Shown here in pieces: positions 42,564 to 51,388 of a DNA stretch of 64,000 nucleotides. Positions within the stretch are counted from its first letter, which is position 1. Each line of letters begins with the position of its first letter. The notes beneath the pieces were generated by a model, which saw only the letters and a list, made by a program, of their open reading frames with translations, ran no database searches and was not told the origin of the DNA. Both the position numbers and the translations under genes were made by a program. The DNA is from UBA1479 sp040216635. Its GTDB lineage: Bacteria > Pseudomonadota > Alphaproteobacteria > Rhodospirillales > Casp-alpha2. Where the stretch lies: NCBI GenBank assembly GCA_040216635.1, contig JAVJOU010000013.1, positions 62,001-126,000 on the forward strand, read 5' to 3'.

Positions 42564-43799
42564 ATGCTCTACTACATCCATGAAATGCAGCGTTTGGCCA
42601 TGGCGCCGTCCCGGGCCGTGGCGGATGCCATGAAATTCGCGGCCAACAACCCCATGAACGCCTTCAGCCATACGCCTTTGGGCAAGGCCATGGGGTCGGC
42701 CGCCGATATCTATTCGCGCATGACCCATAAATACGGCAAGCCCGAGTGGGGGATCGAGCAGACGGAAATCGACGGCAAGGCGGTTCCGGTCGAAATCGAA
42801 ACCATGATCCACCGGACCTATTGCGACCTGGTCCATTTCAAACGCAAGACCGACCGTAACGATCCCAAGGTTCTGATTGTCGCGCCGCTGTCCGGTCATT
42901 TCGCGACGCTTTTGCGCGGCACGGTCGAAGCCATGCTGCCGGACCATGACGTTTACATCACCGATTGGATCGATTGCCGCAACATTCCGGTCACATCCGA
43001 TCAGTTCAACCTGAACGACTACATCGATTATGTGATCGATTTCCTGCACTACCTGGGGCCGGGCGCGCATGTGATCGCCGTGTGTCAGCCCAGCGTGCCG
43101 GTGATGGCCGCGGCCGCCGTGATGGCCGGCTGGGAAGATATCTGCCGGCCGGCGTCCATGACCCTGATGGGCGGGCCCGTGGATACGCGGGTCGGCCAGA
43201 CGGCGGTCAACAAGCTGGCCAAGGAACATGACCCGGAATGGTTCGAAAAGCACGTCATCAACATGGTGCCGCTGCCCTATCCGGGCGCGTTCCGGCGCGT
43301 GTTGCCGGGCTTCGTGCAGTTGTCCAACTTCATTTCCATGAACTTGGAACGCCATCTGATGTCCATGAACGAATTGTTCGACCATCTGGTCGAAGGCGAC
43401 GACGAAGCGGCGGACAAGAAATCGGCGTTCTACGAGGAATACCTGGCGGTCATGGATCTGCCGGCGGAATACTTCCTGCAGACGCTGGAGGTCGTGTTCC
43501 AGACCCATGCCCTGCCCAAGGGGGAAATGACGTTCCGCTGGCAGACGGTTGATCCGGGCAAGATCAAGGACACGGCGATCCTGTGCGTCGAAGGTGAACT
43601 GGACGATATTTCCGGCGTCGGCCAGACCAAGGCGGCGCTCGACATCACGCCCAACCTGCCCAAGGCGAAGAAGCATTATCACCTGGAAAAGGGTGTCGGT
43701 CATTACGGCGTGTTCAACGGCCGCAAGTGGCGGGAAAACATCGCGCCCGTGGTCAAGGACTTCATGCGCAAGCACGCCGGCCCGCCCGCCAAAGTTTAA
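42564..43799 (+). CDS. phaZ: Intracellular polyhydroxyalkanoate depolymerase
   Basis: Degrades stored PHB granules in the cytoplasm to 3-hydroxybutyrate. The 411-residue protein is of the PhaZ1 family, with a lipase-box-like Cys nucleophile C174 (VIAVCQPSVPV), a catalytic Asp in VEGELDDISG (D347 or D348) and H380 in GVGHYGVF, matching the Ralstonia triad. Start MLYYIHEMQRLAMAP with GGAAAGGA upstream. It is convergent with a LysR gene. The rest of the PHB pathway is elsewhere. Confidence 0.93.
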   Translation: MLYYIHEMQRLAMAPSRAVADAMKFAANNPMNAFSHTPLGKAMGSAADIYSRMTHKYGKPEWGIEQTEIDGKAVPVEIETMIHRTYCDLVHFKRKTDRNDPKVLIVAPLSGHFATLLRGTVEAMLPDHDVYITDWIDCRNIPVTSDQFNLNDYIDYVIDFLHYLGPGAHVIAVCQPSVPVMAAAAVMAGWEDICRPASMTLMGGPVDTRVGQTAVNKLAKEHDPEWFEKHVINMVPLPYPGAFRRVLPGFVQLSNFISMNLERHLMSMNELFDHLVEGDDEAADKKSAFYEEYLAVMDLPAEYFLQTLEVVFQTHALPKGEMTFRWQTVDPGKIKDTAILCVEGELDDISGVGQTKAALDITPNLPKAKKHYHLEKGVGHYGVFNGRKWRENIAPVVKDFMRKHAGPPAKV

Positions 43800-44689
43800 G
43801 CGCTCCCCCGACGAGACAGCAGATCGGCGACCAAACCGGCCGGCCCTTCGGGGGTCCGCCCGGGGGCGTGCACCATGACCATGCGGCGGAATGCCTCGGG
43901 TTCGCACAGCCGCCGGGTAACCAATGACCCGTCGGCCGCCGTCGGTGCCGCCAGTTCCGGCAGCACGGCGATCCCCATGCCCGCGGCGACCAGGGCCGAG
44001 ACGGCTTCCGGGCGTGACATTTCCTGCACGGGGCGGACGCTGACCCCCTGGTCGCGCAGCACGGCGTCGATCAGCGCCCGGCTGCCCGTGCGCCCGTCCA
44101 GCATCACCATGTCCTGGCCGTCCAAATCCCGCCATGTCGGGGTTCGCCTGCGCGCCAGGGGATGGCCCTGGGGGCAGACCAGGCAGAAAATATCGTTGCC
44201 GAGCGGTATCGCGGTCAGGGGGGCGAGGGGTTCCCGACCTTCGTTGAGCACGCCCAGGTCGGCATGGCCGCCCAGCACTGCCGCCGCCACGTCTTCGGCG
44301 GGCATTTCCTTGATCCGCAGGTCGATTTCCGGATAGCGGCCCCGGCATTCGGCGCAGCAGGGCGGCAGCAGCCGGGTGACCGCCGTCGGTACGGCGGCGA
44401 TGCGCACCCGCCCGCGCCGCCGTTCGGCCGTGTTGCGGGCGTTTTCCAGGGCATTCTGCAGGTCGCTCAGCAATCCGCCGACGCGGGCCGCGAGATCACG
44501 TCCGGCTTCCGTGGGGCGGACGTTGCGGGTGTCGCGCTCGAACAGGGGCAGTCCCAGTTCGGCCTCCAGATGGCGCACACTGGTGCTGACGGCGGATTGG
44601 GTCATGCCCAGGTCCAGGGCCGCGCGGGTGAAGCTGCCCTGGCGGGCGACGGCGGTCAGGACCTGCAATTGACGGAGTGTAAAATTCAT
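43796..44689 (-). CDS. LysR family transcriptional regulator next to GST
   Basis: A 297-residue LysR regulator with N-terminal helix-turn-helix (LTAVARQGSFTRAALDLGMTQSAVSTSVRHLE) and an effector domain (RVRIAAVPTAVTRLL..., DLGVLNEGREP). It is divergent from a glutathione S-transferase gene, its likely target. Its start codon lies inside one arm of a 12-bp inverted repeat, suggesting autorepression. The last codons overlap the phaZ stop by 4 bases on the other strand. Confidence 0.92.
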   Translation of the reverse strand: MNFTLRQLQVLTAVARQGSFTRAALDLGMTQSAVSTSVRHLEAELGLPLFERDTRNVRPTEAGRDLAARVGGLLSDLQNALENARNTAERRRGRVRIAAVPTAVTRLLPPCCAECRGRYPEIDLRIKEMPAEDVAAAVLGGHADLGVLNEGREPLAPLTAIPLGNDIFCLVCPQGHPLARRRTPTWRDLDGQDMVMLDGRTGSRALIDAVLRDQGVSVRPVQEMSRPEAVSALVAAGMGIAVLPELAAPTAADGSLVTRRLCEPEAFRRMVMVHAPGRTPEGPAGLVADLLSRRGSA

Positions 44690-44725
44690 AAATAAAATAG
44701 ATAAATAAATATAATTTATGAATTT
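44682..44725. promoter_or_regulatory. 12-bp inverted repeat across the LysR/GST divergent promoter
   Basis: AAATTCATAAAT and ATTTATGAATTT are exact inverted repeats of 12 bases with a 20-base spacer made almost entirely of A and T. The left arm covers the LysR start codon (44687-44689). This is the most AT-rich stretch for several kilobases and the only obvious operator for the divergent pair. Confidence 0.55.
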
Positions 44726-44797
44726 GATTTAAGCAACGGCCCGGGAGACCATGGGCGTCAAATCAACGAACACCCGCCCCCAGATGGAGGACTTCCA

Positions 44798-45442
44798 ATG
44801 TCGGCCCAATCAGCACCCGTCCGTATCCTCGGCCGTTCCAATTCGTTCAACGTGCGTAAGATCCTCTGGGTTTGCGACGAAATGGACATGCCGTACGAGC
44901 GCGAGGATTACGGCCGCGGCTTCCGCGCCTGCACGGAGCCCGAGTTTCTTGCCCTCAACCCGGTCGCCCAGGTGCCGGTGGTGCTCGACGGCGGGGCAGT
45001 GATGCGTGAATCCAATGCCATCATCCGCTATCTGGCGGCCAAGGCGGGGCGGGAAGACTTGTATCCCTCGGACCTGGTCAAGCGTCAGCAGATCGAACAG
45101 TGGATGGACTGGATCGCCTACGACCTGACCCACGCGTTGCGCGGTGCCTTTCTGGGCGGGGTGCTGCAGGAAGAACCCTGGAACAATGACTGGTTCGTCA
45201 ACCAGGGCCGCAAGGACTTGATCCACGACATGCAGATCGTCGAGGCCCATCTGGCGGCGGGCGGTCCCTACCTCACCGGTGAAACCTTCACCCTGGCCGA
45301 CATTCCCATGGGCCTGGTGGTCAACCGCTGGTTCAAGGTCGAAGGGTTCGAAAAACCGGAAACACCGGCCTTGGCCGCCTATTACGAACTTCTCAGTCAG
45401 CGCCCGGCCTATCTGGCCCATGGGCGCAACGGGTTGCCTTAA
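44798..45442 (+). CDS. Glutathione S-transferase
   Basis: A 214-residue cytosolic GST. The thioredoxin-like N-domain begins VRILGRSNSFNVRKILWVCDEM, with a Ser at the usual catalytic position and the GSH-binding VPVVLDGGAVMRESNAIIRYL. The C-domain is all helical, ending FTLADIPMGLVVNRW. The pattern is like the beta/theta-related Gst group. It is divergent from a LysR gene and has no partner in its operon; substrate unknown. Confidence 0.9.
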   Translation: MSAQSAPVRILGRSNSFNVRKILWVCDEMDMPYEREDYGRGFRACTEPEFLALNPVAQVPVVLDGGAVMRESNAIIRYLAAKAGREDLYPSDLVKRQQIEQWMDWIAYDLTHALRGAFLGGVLQEEPWNNDWFVNQGRKDLIHDMQIVEAHLAAGGPYLTGETFTLADIPMGLVVNRWFKVEGFEKPETPALAAYYELLSQRPAYLAHGRNGLP

Positions 45443-45473
45443 CCCGTTTGACGGGTTGCCGCGCACACCCGCC

Positions 45474-45686
45474 CTAGGTCGGCTGAATGATTCCCAACGT
45501 TTCCAAAAGGGCGTTGCCCGCGACCAGCAGCCCGACAAGGATGAACACGGCGGCGATGACCGCCAGCCGTGCCGTCAATTCGTGATAGGCGATGCGGTTC
45601 AAGACGGGCGAGGGGAACCGGCCCTTGAGCATGAATATGCCCAGAATGCCGCCCATAAGGACAATACCTGCAATCAGAAATCCCAT
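45474..45686 (-). CDS. Small two-helix membrane protein
   Basis: A 70-residue hydrophobic protein from the ATG at 45686 (an upstream ATG at 45716 is possible). Two membrane helices (GFLIAGIVLMGGILGIFML and LAVIAAVFILVGLLVAGNAL) flank a short basic loop. Location near a peroxiredoxin gene is the only context. No family recognised. Confidence 0.6.
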   Translation of the reverse strand: MGFLIAGIVLMGGILGIFMLKGRFPSPVLNRIAYHELTARLAVIAAVFILVGLLVAGNALLETLGIIQPT

Positions 45687-45731
45687 GGCGGGAGCCGACC
45701 CGGGGGTGCCTGGCACCCCCGGTGATCGGAC

Positions 45732-46214
45732 CTAGAGACCGGCGAGAACGCTTTCGGCGCTGGTCTTTTCGAACGCGCCGGCGGCATCGATTTCAATCGA
45801 TTTGACCGTGCCGTCTTCGACAACCATCGCAAAGCGCTGGCAGCGTAGGCCGAGGCCGCGTGCGTTCAAATCAAGTTCCAGGCCGGTGGCCTTGGTGAAT
45901 TCGGCGGAACCGTCACCGACCAGAAGAACCTTGTCGTCAGCACCCTGGTCCTTGGCCCAGGCACCCATGACGAAGGCATCGTTCACGGACATGCAGACGA
46001 TCTGGTCCACACCCTTGGCCTTCAGGTCGTCGGCCTTGGCGATGAAGCCGGGCAGGTGCTTGGCCGAGCAGGTCGGCGTGAAGGCGCCGGGAACGCCGAA
46101 GATCGCGACCTTTTTGCCGCTGAAAATATCGTCCGTGGAAATCGCGGCCGGACCGTCACCGGTCATCTGGTAAAGCGTCGCCGCCGGAATTTTGTCACCT
46201 ACACCAATTGTCAT
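45732..46214 (-). CDS. Peroxiredoxin, Prx5/AhpC-like
   Basis: A 160-residue atypical peroxiredoxin that reduces hydroperoxides with thiols from glutathione or thioredoxin. The peroxidatic cysteine is C49 in PGAFTPTCSAKHLPGF, matching the Prx5 consensus. The second Cys (C84 in IVCMSVNDAFV) and later LRCQRF may be resolving or structural. It is monocistronic and leads the small membrane-protein gene. Confidence 0.93.
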   Translation of the reverse strand: MTIGVGDKIPAATLYQMTGDGPAAISTDDIFSGKKVAIFGVPGAFTPTCSAKHLPGFIAKADDLKAKGVDQIVCMSVNDAFVMGAWAKDQGADDKVLLVGDGSAEFTKATGLELDLNARGLGLRCQRFAMVVEDGTVKSIEIDAAGAFEKTSAESVLAGL

Positions 46215-46370
46215 TGGACTTCCCCTGGTTGTGATTATCTCAAAGTGAACCGGCCGCGGCGAAGGGACATCCGCCGGTCCGGCTGTTCATGCCTGAATGA
46301 GATAGTGGATTCCGGACGAGAGTCCATGAAAAACCGTTCGCCCGGGATGAATCCTATTCAGGTTTCCGGC

Positions 46371-48602
46371 CTAGTTCTTGGCGATCACCACGTTTCCGGC
46401 GCGGGCGACGGCCTCGGTTACGGCTGATTCCGTCAGCAATTCCGGCAACGGAATTCCGTCGGGGGCCTGCGGGCCGTAAACCGCGTTGAACGGAATGCCG
46501 TAGCGGCCGAATTTCGCCAGATAGGCGGCAATCACCGGGTCGGGGCGGGTCCAATCGGCGATCATGGCGACGATCCGGCCATCGGCGATGGCGGCGCGCA
46601 CGGCCCCTTGGTTCAGGACCAGGCGCTTGTTGACCTGACAGGTGATGCACCAATCGGCGGTAACATCGACCAGAACGGTTTTGCCCGCGGCGACAAGCGT
46701 GGCGATCCGGGCTTCGTCGAAGGGCTGCCACAGGGCGCGGGCGGCCTTGTCTTTTTCGGCCCCGTGCAGGTCCAGCCCGGCCGATGCCGGGCGTGTTTCT
46801 GCGCCGATGCCGGGCAGGACGGCGGCGGCCAGGACAAGCGCCACGCCGATCGCGATCGGTGCACCGGGCACCAGGGCGCGGGCCGGTTTGATGCCGCGTC
46901 CGGCCAACCACAGGACCCCGCCCAGAACACCCAACCCGATGGTCAGGCCGGCCGTTACGGGCGTGCCGAGAATTCCTTGAATGATCCATAAAAGCCATAT
47001 GGCGGTGGCCAGAAGCGCCAAGCCCAGAACCTGGCGCAGGCGGATCATCCAGGGGCCCGGGCGGGGCAGGCGGGTCGCCATTGCCGGCACGGCGGCAATG
47101 ACCAAATAGGGCAGGGCCAAGCCAAGGGCCAGGCCTGCGAAAATCGCATAGATTTCAACGGCCCCCCGGGCGAGCGCGAAACCGACCGCCGTGCCCAGGA
47201 ACGGGGCCGAACAGGGGGTCGCCAGCAGGGTTGCCAGCGCGCCCTGCAGGAAATGGCCGAGCGGTCCCGTGTGGTGGCCTGAATCCGCGGCATGGGCGCC
47301 CATGTCGCCGATCGCCTGGGGCAGGGAAATTTCGAACATTCCGAATAGATTGCAGGCAAACACGAACACGATCACCGCCATGGCGGCCAGGAACCAGGGT
47401 TGTTGAAACTGGATGCCCCAACCGATGGTCATGCCGGCGGCCTTCAAGGCGACCAGTCCCGACGCCAACACCATGAACGACGTAAGAATGCCCAGGGCCG
47501 AGGCGGCGAAACCGCGGCGGACCTCGCCCTTATTCCCGCCGCCGTGCCCCATTACGCCCAAGACCTTGATCGACAGGACGGGCAGCACACAGGGCATCAG
47601 GTTCAAAATCAGGCCGCCCAAAACGGCAAGCGCAATGAACAGCAGGATATTCGGCTCGGGCACAGGGGTGAGTTCCGATGCGGTCAGTACGGGGGCATCG
47701 GCGGGCGGCGCCAGTTCACCGGGGGTCAGGGCCAGGGGGCGTTCGGCACTGCGCTTTCCGTCGACCAAGGTTGCCGTCAGGGTTTCCTTGGCAAGGCGGT
47801 CCGCCCCGCCGTCCAGATCCTTTACACCGTATACGGTGACGTCCAGGCGCGCTTCGCGGCCATTGTCGGAAAAGGTCACATGCGGTTTGGAATAGGCCAG
47901 GACATTGGGGCCTTCTAAATAGATGTCCGGGGCCGAAAACGGGGTTTCCGATTTGGCGCGTACGCTGATCGTCATCTCGCCTTTGGCGGCATCGCCGGGG
48001 CTGAGCGCCGCCGCATCGGCCAGCATCAGGCCATGCCCCGCCCCGTCACCGGGAACGCTGGCCGCATAGCGGCTGATCAAATGGGCGTGTTCGCTGGGTT
48101 CCGCCGGTCCGGCGGGCAGGGTCAGGTTCAGCTCGGCGGTATAGGGAATGCAGATGTCGTCGCAGGTCAGGTAGGGAATGACGGCCTTGAGGGCGAGCGG
48201 TTTTCCCGGTTCCGTGACCACGGCATCGATGGGCAGGACGACTTCCTTCTTGTAGCCGAGGGTCTCCAGACCGACCACGCTGAACCGTTCCGGCGCGGGC
48301 CAGTGGATTTTGGTGTCTTTCAGGTTGTTCGACCCTTCCCAACGGGGCCGGGGCGGGATGCCGGCATCACCCGGCGAGCGCCAATAAATCTTCCACCCGG
48401 GGATCATGTGGAATTCCAGGCCCAGGCGCAGGACTTCCGCCGATCCCGTGCCCGTGACGGCGGCAATCAGGCGGGCCCGGGTCTGTTCCGTTTCATGCCA
48501 GGCCGACTGCGCGGTTTCGGCGGCTTGCGCGGTGGCGGTCCAAAACAGGCCGAGGACGGCCAATAGGGGGGCTAATCGTGGGGCGGCGCGGAAAATGGTC
48601 AC
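46371..48602 (-). CDS. DsbD/ScsB-type thiol:disulfide interchange protein
   Basis: A 743-residue inner-membrane reductase that carries electrons from cytoplasmic thioredoxin to periplasmic proteins. A signal peptide (LAPLLAVLGLFWTATAQA) starts at the GTG 48602. The N-terminal domain carries LTCDDICIPYT cysteines. The central membrane domain has the paired Cys motifs NLMPCVLPVL and LATPCSAPFLG. The C-terminal thioredoxin domain has the active site WCITCQ (C652, C655). The N-terminal C-D-D-I-C-I-P motif places it with ScsB-like proteins. It is divergent from yqgE. Confidence 0.88.
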   Translation of the reverse strand: MTIFRAAPRLAPLLAVLGLFWTATAQAAETAQSAWHETEQTRARLIAAVTGTGSAEVLRLGLEFHMIPGWKIYWRSPGDAGIPPRPRWEGSNNLKDTKIHWPAPERFSVVGLETLGYKKEVVLPIDAVVTEPGKPLALKAVIPYLTCDDICIPYTAELNLTLPAGPAEPSEHAHLISRYAASVPGDGAGHGLMLADAAALSPGDAAKGEMTISVRAKSETPFSAPDIYLEGPNVLAYSKPHVTFSDNGREARLDVTVYGVKDLDGGADRLAKETLTATLVDGKRSAERPLALTPGELAPPADAPVLTASELTPVPEPNILLFIALAVLGGLILNLMPCVLPVLSIKVLGVMGHGGGNKGEVRRGFAASALGILTSFMVLASGLVALKAAGMTIGWGIQFQQPWFLAAMAVIVFVFACNLFGMFEISLPQAIGDMGAHAADSGHHTGPLGHFLQGALATLLATPCSAPFLGTAVGFALARGAVEIYAIFAGLALGLALPYLVIAAVPAMATRLPRPGPWMIRLRQVLGLALLATAIWLLWIIQGILGTPVTAGLTIGLGVLGGVLWLAGRGIKPARALVPGAPIAIGVALVLAAAVLPGIGAETRPASAGLDLHGAEKDKAARALWQPFDEARIATLVAAGKTVLVDVTADWCITCQVNKRLVLNQGAVRAAIADGRIVAMIADWTRPDPVIAAYLAKFGRYGIPFNAVYGPQAPDGIPLPELLTESAVTEAVARAGNVVIAKN

Positions 48603-48743
48603 GGCGGTCTTCGGCTCCGGTTGGTTGGGCTCTTTGTCCACAGCGCGGCGATTATTACACGGCGTCGGTGAACACGGCCAATAAATGGCGCGTGATTGCG
48701 TCCGTTTCGAGGCAAATCCACATAATTTTGCCGCTGCCCGTCC

Positions 48744-48772
48744 TTGCCGCTGGCCCGCCACAACGCCATAAT
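48744..48772 (+). promoter_or_regulatory. Promoter candidate for yqgE
   Basis: TTGCCG and CATAAT with a 17-base spacer, 60-88 bases upstream of the yqgE start, fit a sigma70 promoter at 4 of 6 and 5 of 6 positions. The 229-base gap to the divergent DsbD-like gene shows nothing else of note. Confidence 0.35.
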
Positions 48773-48831
48773 TAGGTGATCCGGCTGTGCTATAAATTAA
48801 CGATAGAGGACTGATCAATAAGGCTGATCTC

Positions 48832-49407
48832 ATGTCCGTAAAGATGAACGACGACGCGTATCTTGCCGGCCACCTTCTGGTCGCCATGCCCAACATGCCC
48901 GATGACCGATTTTCCAAATCCGTCATCTATATGTGTGCCCATAATGAAGAGGGCGCGATGGGGCTTGTCGTCAACAAACCTTTGGAAACGCTTAGCTTTC
49001 CCGACCTGTTGGAGCAGCTTGATATCGTGCCCTCAGGCATGAGCGAGCCGATCAACGTCCATTTCGGCGGGCCGGTTGAATCGGGGCGGGGATTTGTCCT
49101 GCACACCCCCGATTACGTGCAGGAAGCGACCATGGTGGTCGACGATCACATCGCCCTGACCGCCACGGTCGATATTCTGCAGGCCATCGCCGACGGTATC
49201 GGGCCCAGGAAATCCTTGTTGGCGCTGGGTTATGCCGGATGGGGGCCGGGACAATTGGATTCGGAAATCAAATCCAACGGCTGGCTGCATGTCGATGCCG
49301 ACCCTCATCTCGTGTTCGGCACGGGCATGAACGACAAGTGGGAACAGGCCATGCTCAAGATCGGCGTCGATCCGCGCATGCTGTCCGACGAAGCCGGCCA
49401 CGCCTGA
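48832..49407 (+). CDS. YqgE/AlgH family protein
   Basis: A 191-residue conserved bacterial protein. Family blocks are YLAGHLLVAMPNMPDDRFSKSVIYMCAHNEEGAMGLVVN, VHFGGPVESGRGFVLH and ALGYAGWGPGQLDSEI. AlgH of Pseudomonas influences alginate, but a general biochemical role is not known. It begins a plus-strand group with a response regulator (11 bases later) and a small conserved gene. Confidence 0.92.
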   Translation: MSVKMNDDAYLAGHLLVAMPNMPDDRFSKSVIYMCAHNEEGAMGLVVNKPLETLSFPDLLEQLDIVPSGMSEPINVHFGGPVESGRGFVLHTPDYVQEATMVVDDHIALTATVDILQAIADGIGPRKSLLALGYAGWGPGQLDSEIKSNGWLHVDADPHLVFGTGMNDKWEQAMLKIGVDPRMLSDEAGHA

Positions 49408-49418
49408 TTGCCTGCCTG

Positions 49419-49808
49419 ATGCTCCCGGACCGCCCCCTTTCATTCTTTGTCGTCGATGATGATCCGGACATCGTGAATGTCATCACCCTGGTTCTGGAAT
49501 ATGCGGGACACCGCGTTCATTCGGACCTGACGGGATTGACCGCCATCGCCGATATCGCGTCCAAGCGGCCCGACGTGGTCTTGACGGATATGATGATGAT
49601 GTCCGTGGACGGCTTGCAATTGTGCCGCGAATTGCGCAAGAAACCGCGATTGGACAAGACGCGGATCATTTTCGTGTCGGCGCGCAAGGGCAAAACCTGG
49701 CATGACGAGGCCGCCGCCGCCGGTGCCGACGGCTATATCGAGAAACCCGTGGATCCGTCCACGTTCATGAACCGGATCGAACAGATTCTGGATGGCCAGG
49801 AGGAATAG
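49419..49808 (+). CDS. Single-domain response regulator
   Basis: A 129-residue CheY-like receiver: acidic D13-D14-D15 (FVVDDDPDIV), phosphoacceptor D57 (VVLTDMMMMSVDG), T/S in IFVSARKG and K in GYIEKPVD. No output domain. It is 11 bases after yqgE; no kinase is adjacent, so its donor is unlinked. Confidence 0.88.
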   Translation: MLPDRPLSFFVVDDDPDIVNVITLVLEYAGHRVHSDLTGLTAIADIASKRPDVVLTDMMMMSVDGLQLCRELRKKPRLDKTRIIFVSARKGKTWHDEAAAAGADGYIEKPVDPSTFMNRIEQILDGQEE

Positions 49809-49811
49809 GCG

Positions 49812-50093
49812 ATGGCGAAGCCCAAAAAAGACAAGCCCGGCCAGGACCTGCGCCGTGAATTGTTGCAGCGTATGGAAGCCTGCCAAACCGCGGAAGCGCT
49901 CAACGACAAGGTTATCCTGCCGTTTATCCAGGCGTTGGAAGATGTCTGCGGGGCGCGGGGTTATGTGCTCAACATCTATGGTGAGGAATCAAATTTGGTT
50001 TTCACCGGCGACGCGGATGCGTCCGAGGAAATTTATTCCCTGATAGAGACTTATCTGGATAGCCGCGCCGAGCAATCCGCCGAAAGCCAATAA
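49812..50093 (+). CDS. Conserved small acidic protein, unknown function
   Basis: A 93-residue soluble protein starting 3 bases after the response regulator stop, so probably translated with it. After a lysine-rich N-terminus it has a helical middle (LRRELLQRMEACQTAEALNDKVILPFIQALEDVC) and a short beta pair (GYVLNIYGEESNLVF). I recognise no named domain. It could be a partner of the receiver protein. Confidence 0.65.
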   Translation: MAKPKKDKPGQDLRRELLQRMEACQTAEALNDKVILPFIQALEDVCGARGYVLNIYGEESNLVFTGDADASEEIYSLIETYLDSRAEQSAESQ

Positions 50094-50114
50094 GCCCAAC
50101 CTGAGGGTTTTCCG

Positions 50115-51374
50115 TCAGGCGTGCAGCCGTGCCGCGAAGGCATCGCCCCGTTCCAGGCGGGACAGGGGCCCGATCGCGGAAAGTGTCGGCGCGCTGCTGA
50201 ACAGGCGGTCGGCGACGCGGGTCACGTCTTCGGCGGTCACGGCGTCGATTTTTTCCACGATTTCCTCGGACGGGACGGGACGGCCGTAAACCAGCATCTG
50301 GCGGGCCATCTGTTCGCAGCGTGACGAGGTGCTCTCAAGCGACATCAGGATCGAGGCCTTCAATTGCGCGCGTGCGCGGGCGATTTCTTCCGCGTCGACG
50401 GCGACGCGGACCTTGTTCAATTCGTCCGCGATGATCGGCATCAATTCATCGACCTCGCCCTCGCCCGTACCGGCGTAGACGCCGAACAGGCCGCCGTCCG
50501 TATAGGCCGACTGATAGCTGTAAATCGAATAGACCAAGCCGCGTTTTTCGCGGACTTCCTGGAACAGGCGCGAGGACATGCCGCCACCCAGAAGGGCCGA
50601 CAGCACGGCACCGGCGTAATAATCGTCATCGTCATAGGCTAGGCCGTCGAAGCCCAGGGCGATATGGACCTGTTCAAGATCGCGTTCGGTGCGGATTTCA
50701 CCGCCGGCGTAACGCGCGACCTCGCGCACCGCCGGTGCGCCCGAAGGCAGATCCTTGAACACCTGTGCCGCCATGTCGACCACGCTTGCATGGTCCAGGG
50801 CGCCGGCCGCCGAAACAATGCTGACCGGGGCCGCGTAATGGGCGTTCATATAGCCGGCGACGTCGTCACGGGACATGGCGCCGATCAGGTCTTCCGAGCC
50901 CAGGACCGAACGGCCGAGCGCCTGATCGGGGAAAGCCTTGGCCTGGAAATTCTCGAACACCACATCGTCCGGTGTGTCGTGAAGCTGATGAATTTCCTGG
51001 ATCACCACATGGCGTTCGCGTTCCAGTTCTTCCGGGTCGAGCGTCGCGTGCTGTACCAGGTCGCCGATCACGTCCATGGCAAGGCTCAGATCCTGTTTGA
51101 GCATCTTGGCGTAATAGGCCGTGTGTTCGCGCGAGGTATAGGCATTCATGTGCCCGCCGACGGCTTCGATTTCCTCGGCGATGGCGCGGGCGGTTCGCGA
51201 TTTCGTGCCCTTGAATACCATGTGTTCCAAAAGATGGGAGACACCGTTGACGTCGGCCGGTTCGTGGCGCGCGCCGACACCGACCCAGGCGCCGATGGAC
51301 ACGGTTTCAACCCGGTCCATCTGTTCGGTGACGACACGCAGGCCGTTATCCAGTTCGGTAATTTCGACGGCCAC
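50115..51374 (-). CDS. M16 zinc peptidase (processing-protease family)
   Basis: A 419-residue M16 protease related to mitochondrial processing peptidase beta and YmxG. The inverted zinc motif H47-L-L-E50-H51 is in GVSHLLEHMVFKG, with the downstream Glu in EEIEAVGGHMNAYTSREHT. The C-terminal R/Y-rich GLVYSIYSYQSAY region is also present. GTG start 51374 follows GGGAG; an earlier ATG would overlap thrC. It probably degrades or processes peptides in the cell. thrC precedes it with a 14-base gap, as in many alphaproteobacteria. Confidence 0.9.
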   Translation of the reverse strand: MAVEITELDNGLRVVTEQMDRVETVSIGAWVGVGARHEPADVNGVSHLLEHMVFKGTKSRTARAIAEEIEAVGGHMNAYTSREHTAYYAKMLKQDLSLAMDVIGDLVQHATLDPEELERERHVVIQEIHQLHDTPDDVVFENFQAKAFPDQALGRSVLGSEDLIGAMSRDDVAGYMNAHYAAPVSIVSAAGALDHASVVDMAAQVFKDLPSGAPAVREVARYAGGEIRTERDLEQVHIALGFDGLAYDDDDYYAGAVLSALLGGGMSSRLFQEVREKRGLVYSIYSYQSAYTDGGLFGVYAGTGEGEVDELMPIIADELNKVRVAVDAEEIARARAQLKASILMSLESTSSRCEQMARQMLVYGRPVPSEEIVEKIDAVTAEDVTRVADRLFSSAPTLSAIGPLSRLERGDAFAARLHA

Positions 51375-51388
51375 GCGTATTTGCTCCC

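Noticed and set aside
42327..44348. A 673-codon antisense frame across phaZ and the LysR gene
   Set aside because: It is the complement of two well-supported genes and its translation is Gly/Arg/His-rich, the usual artefact of high-GC DNA.
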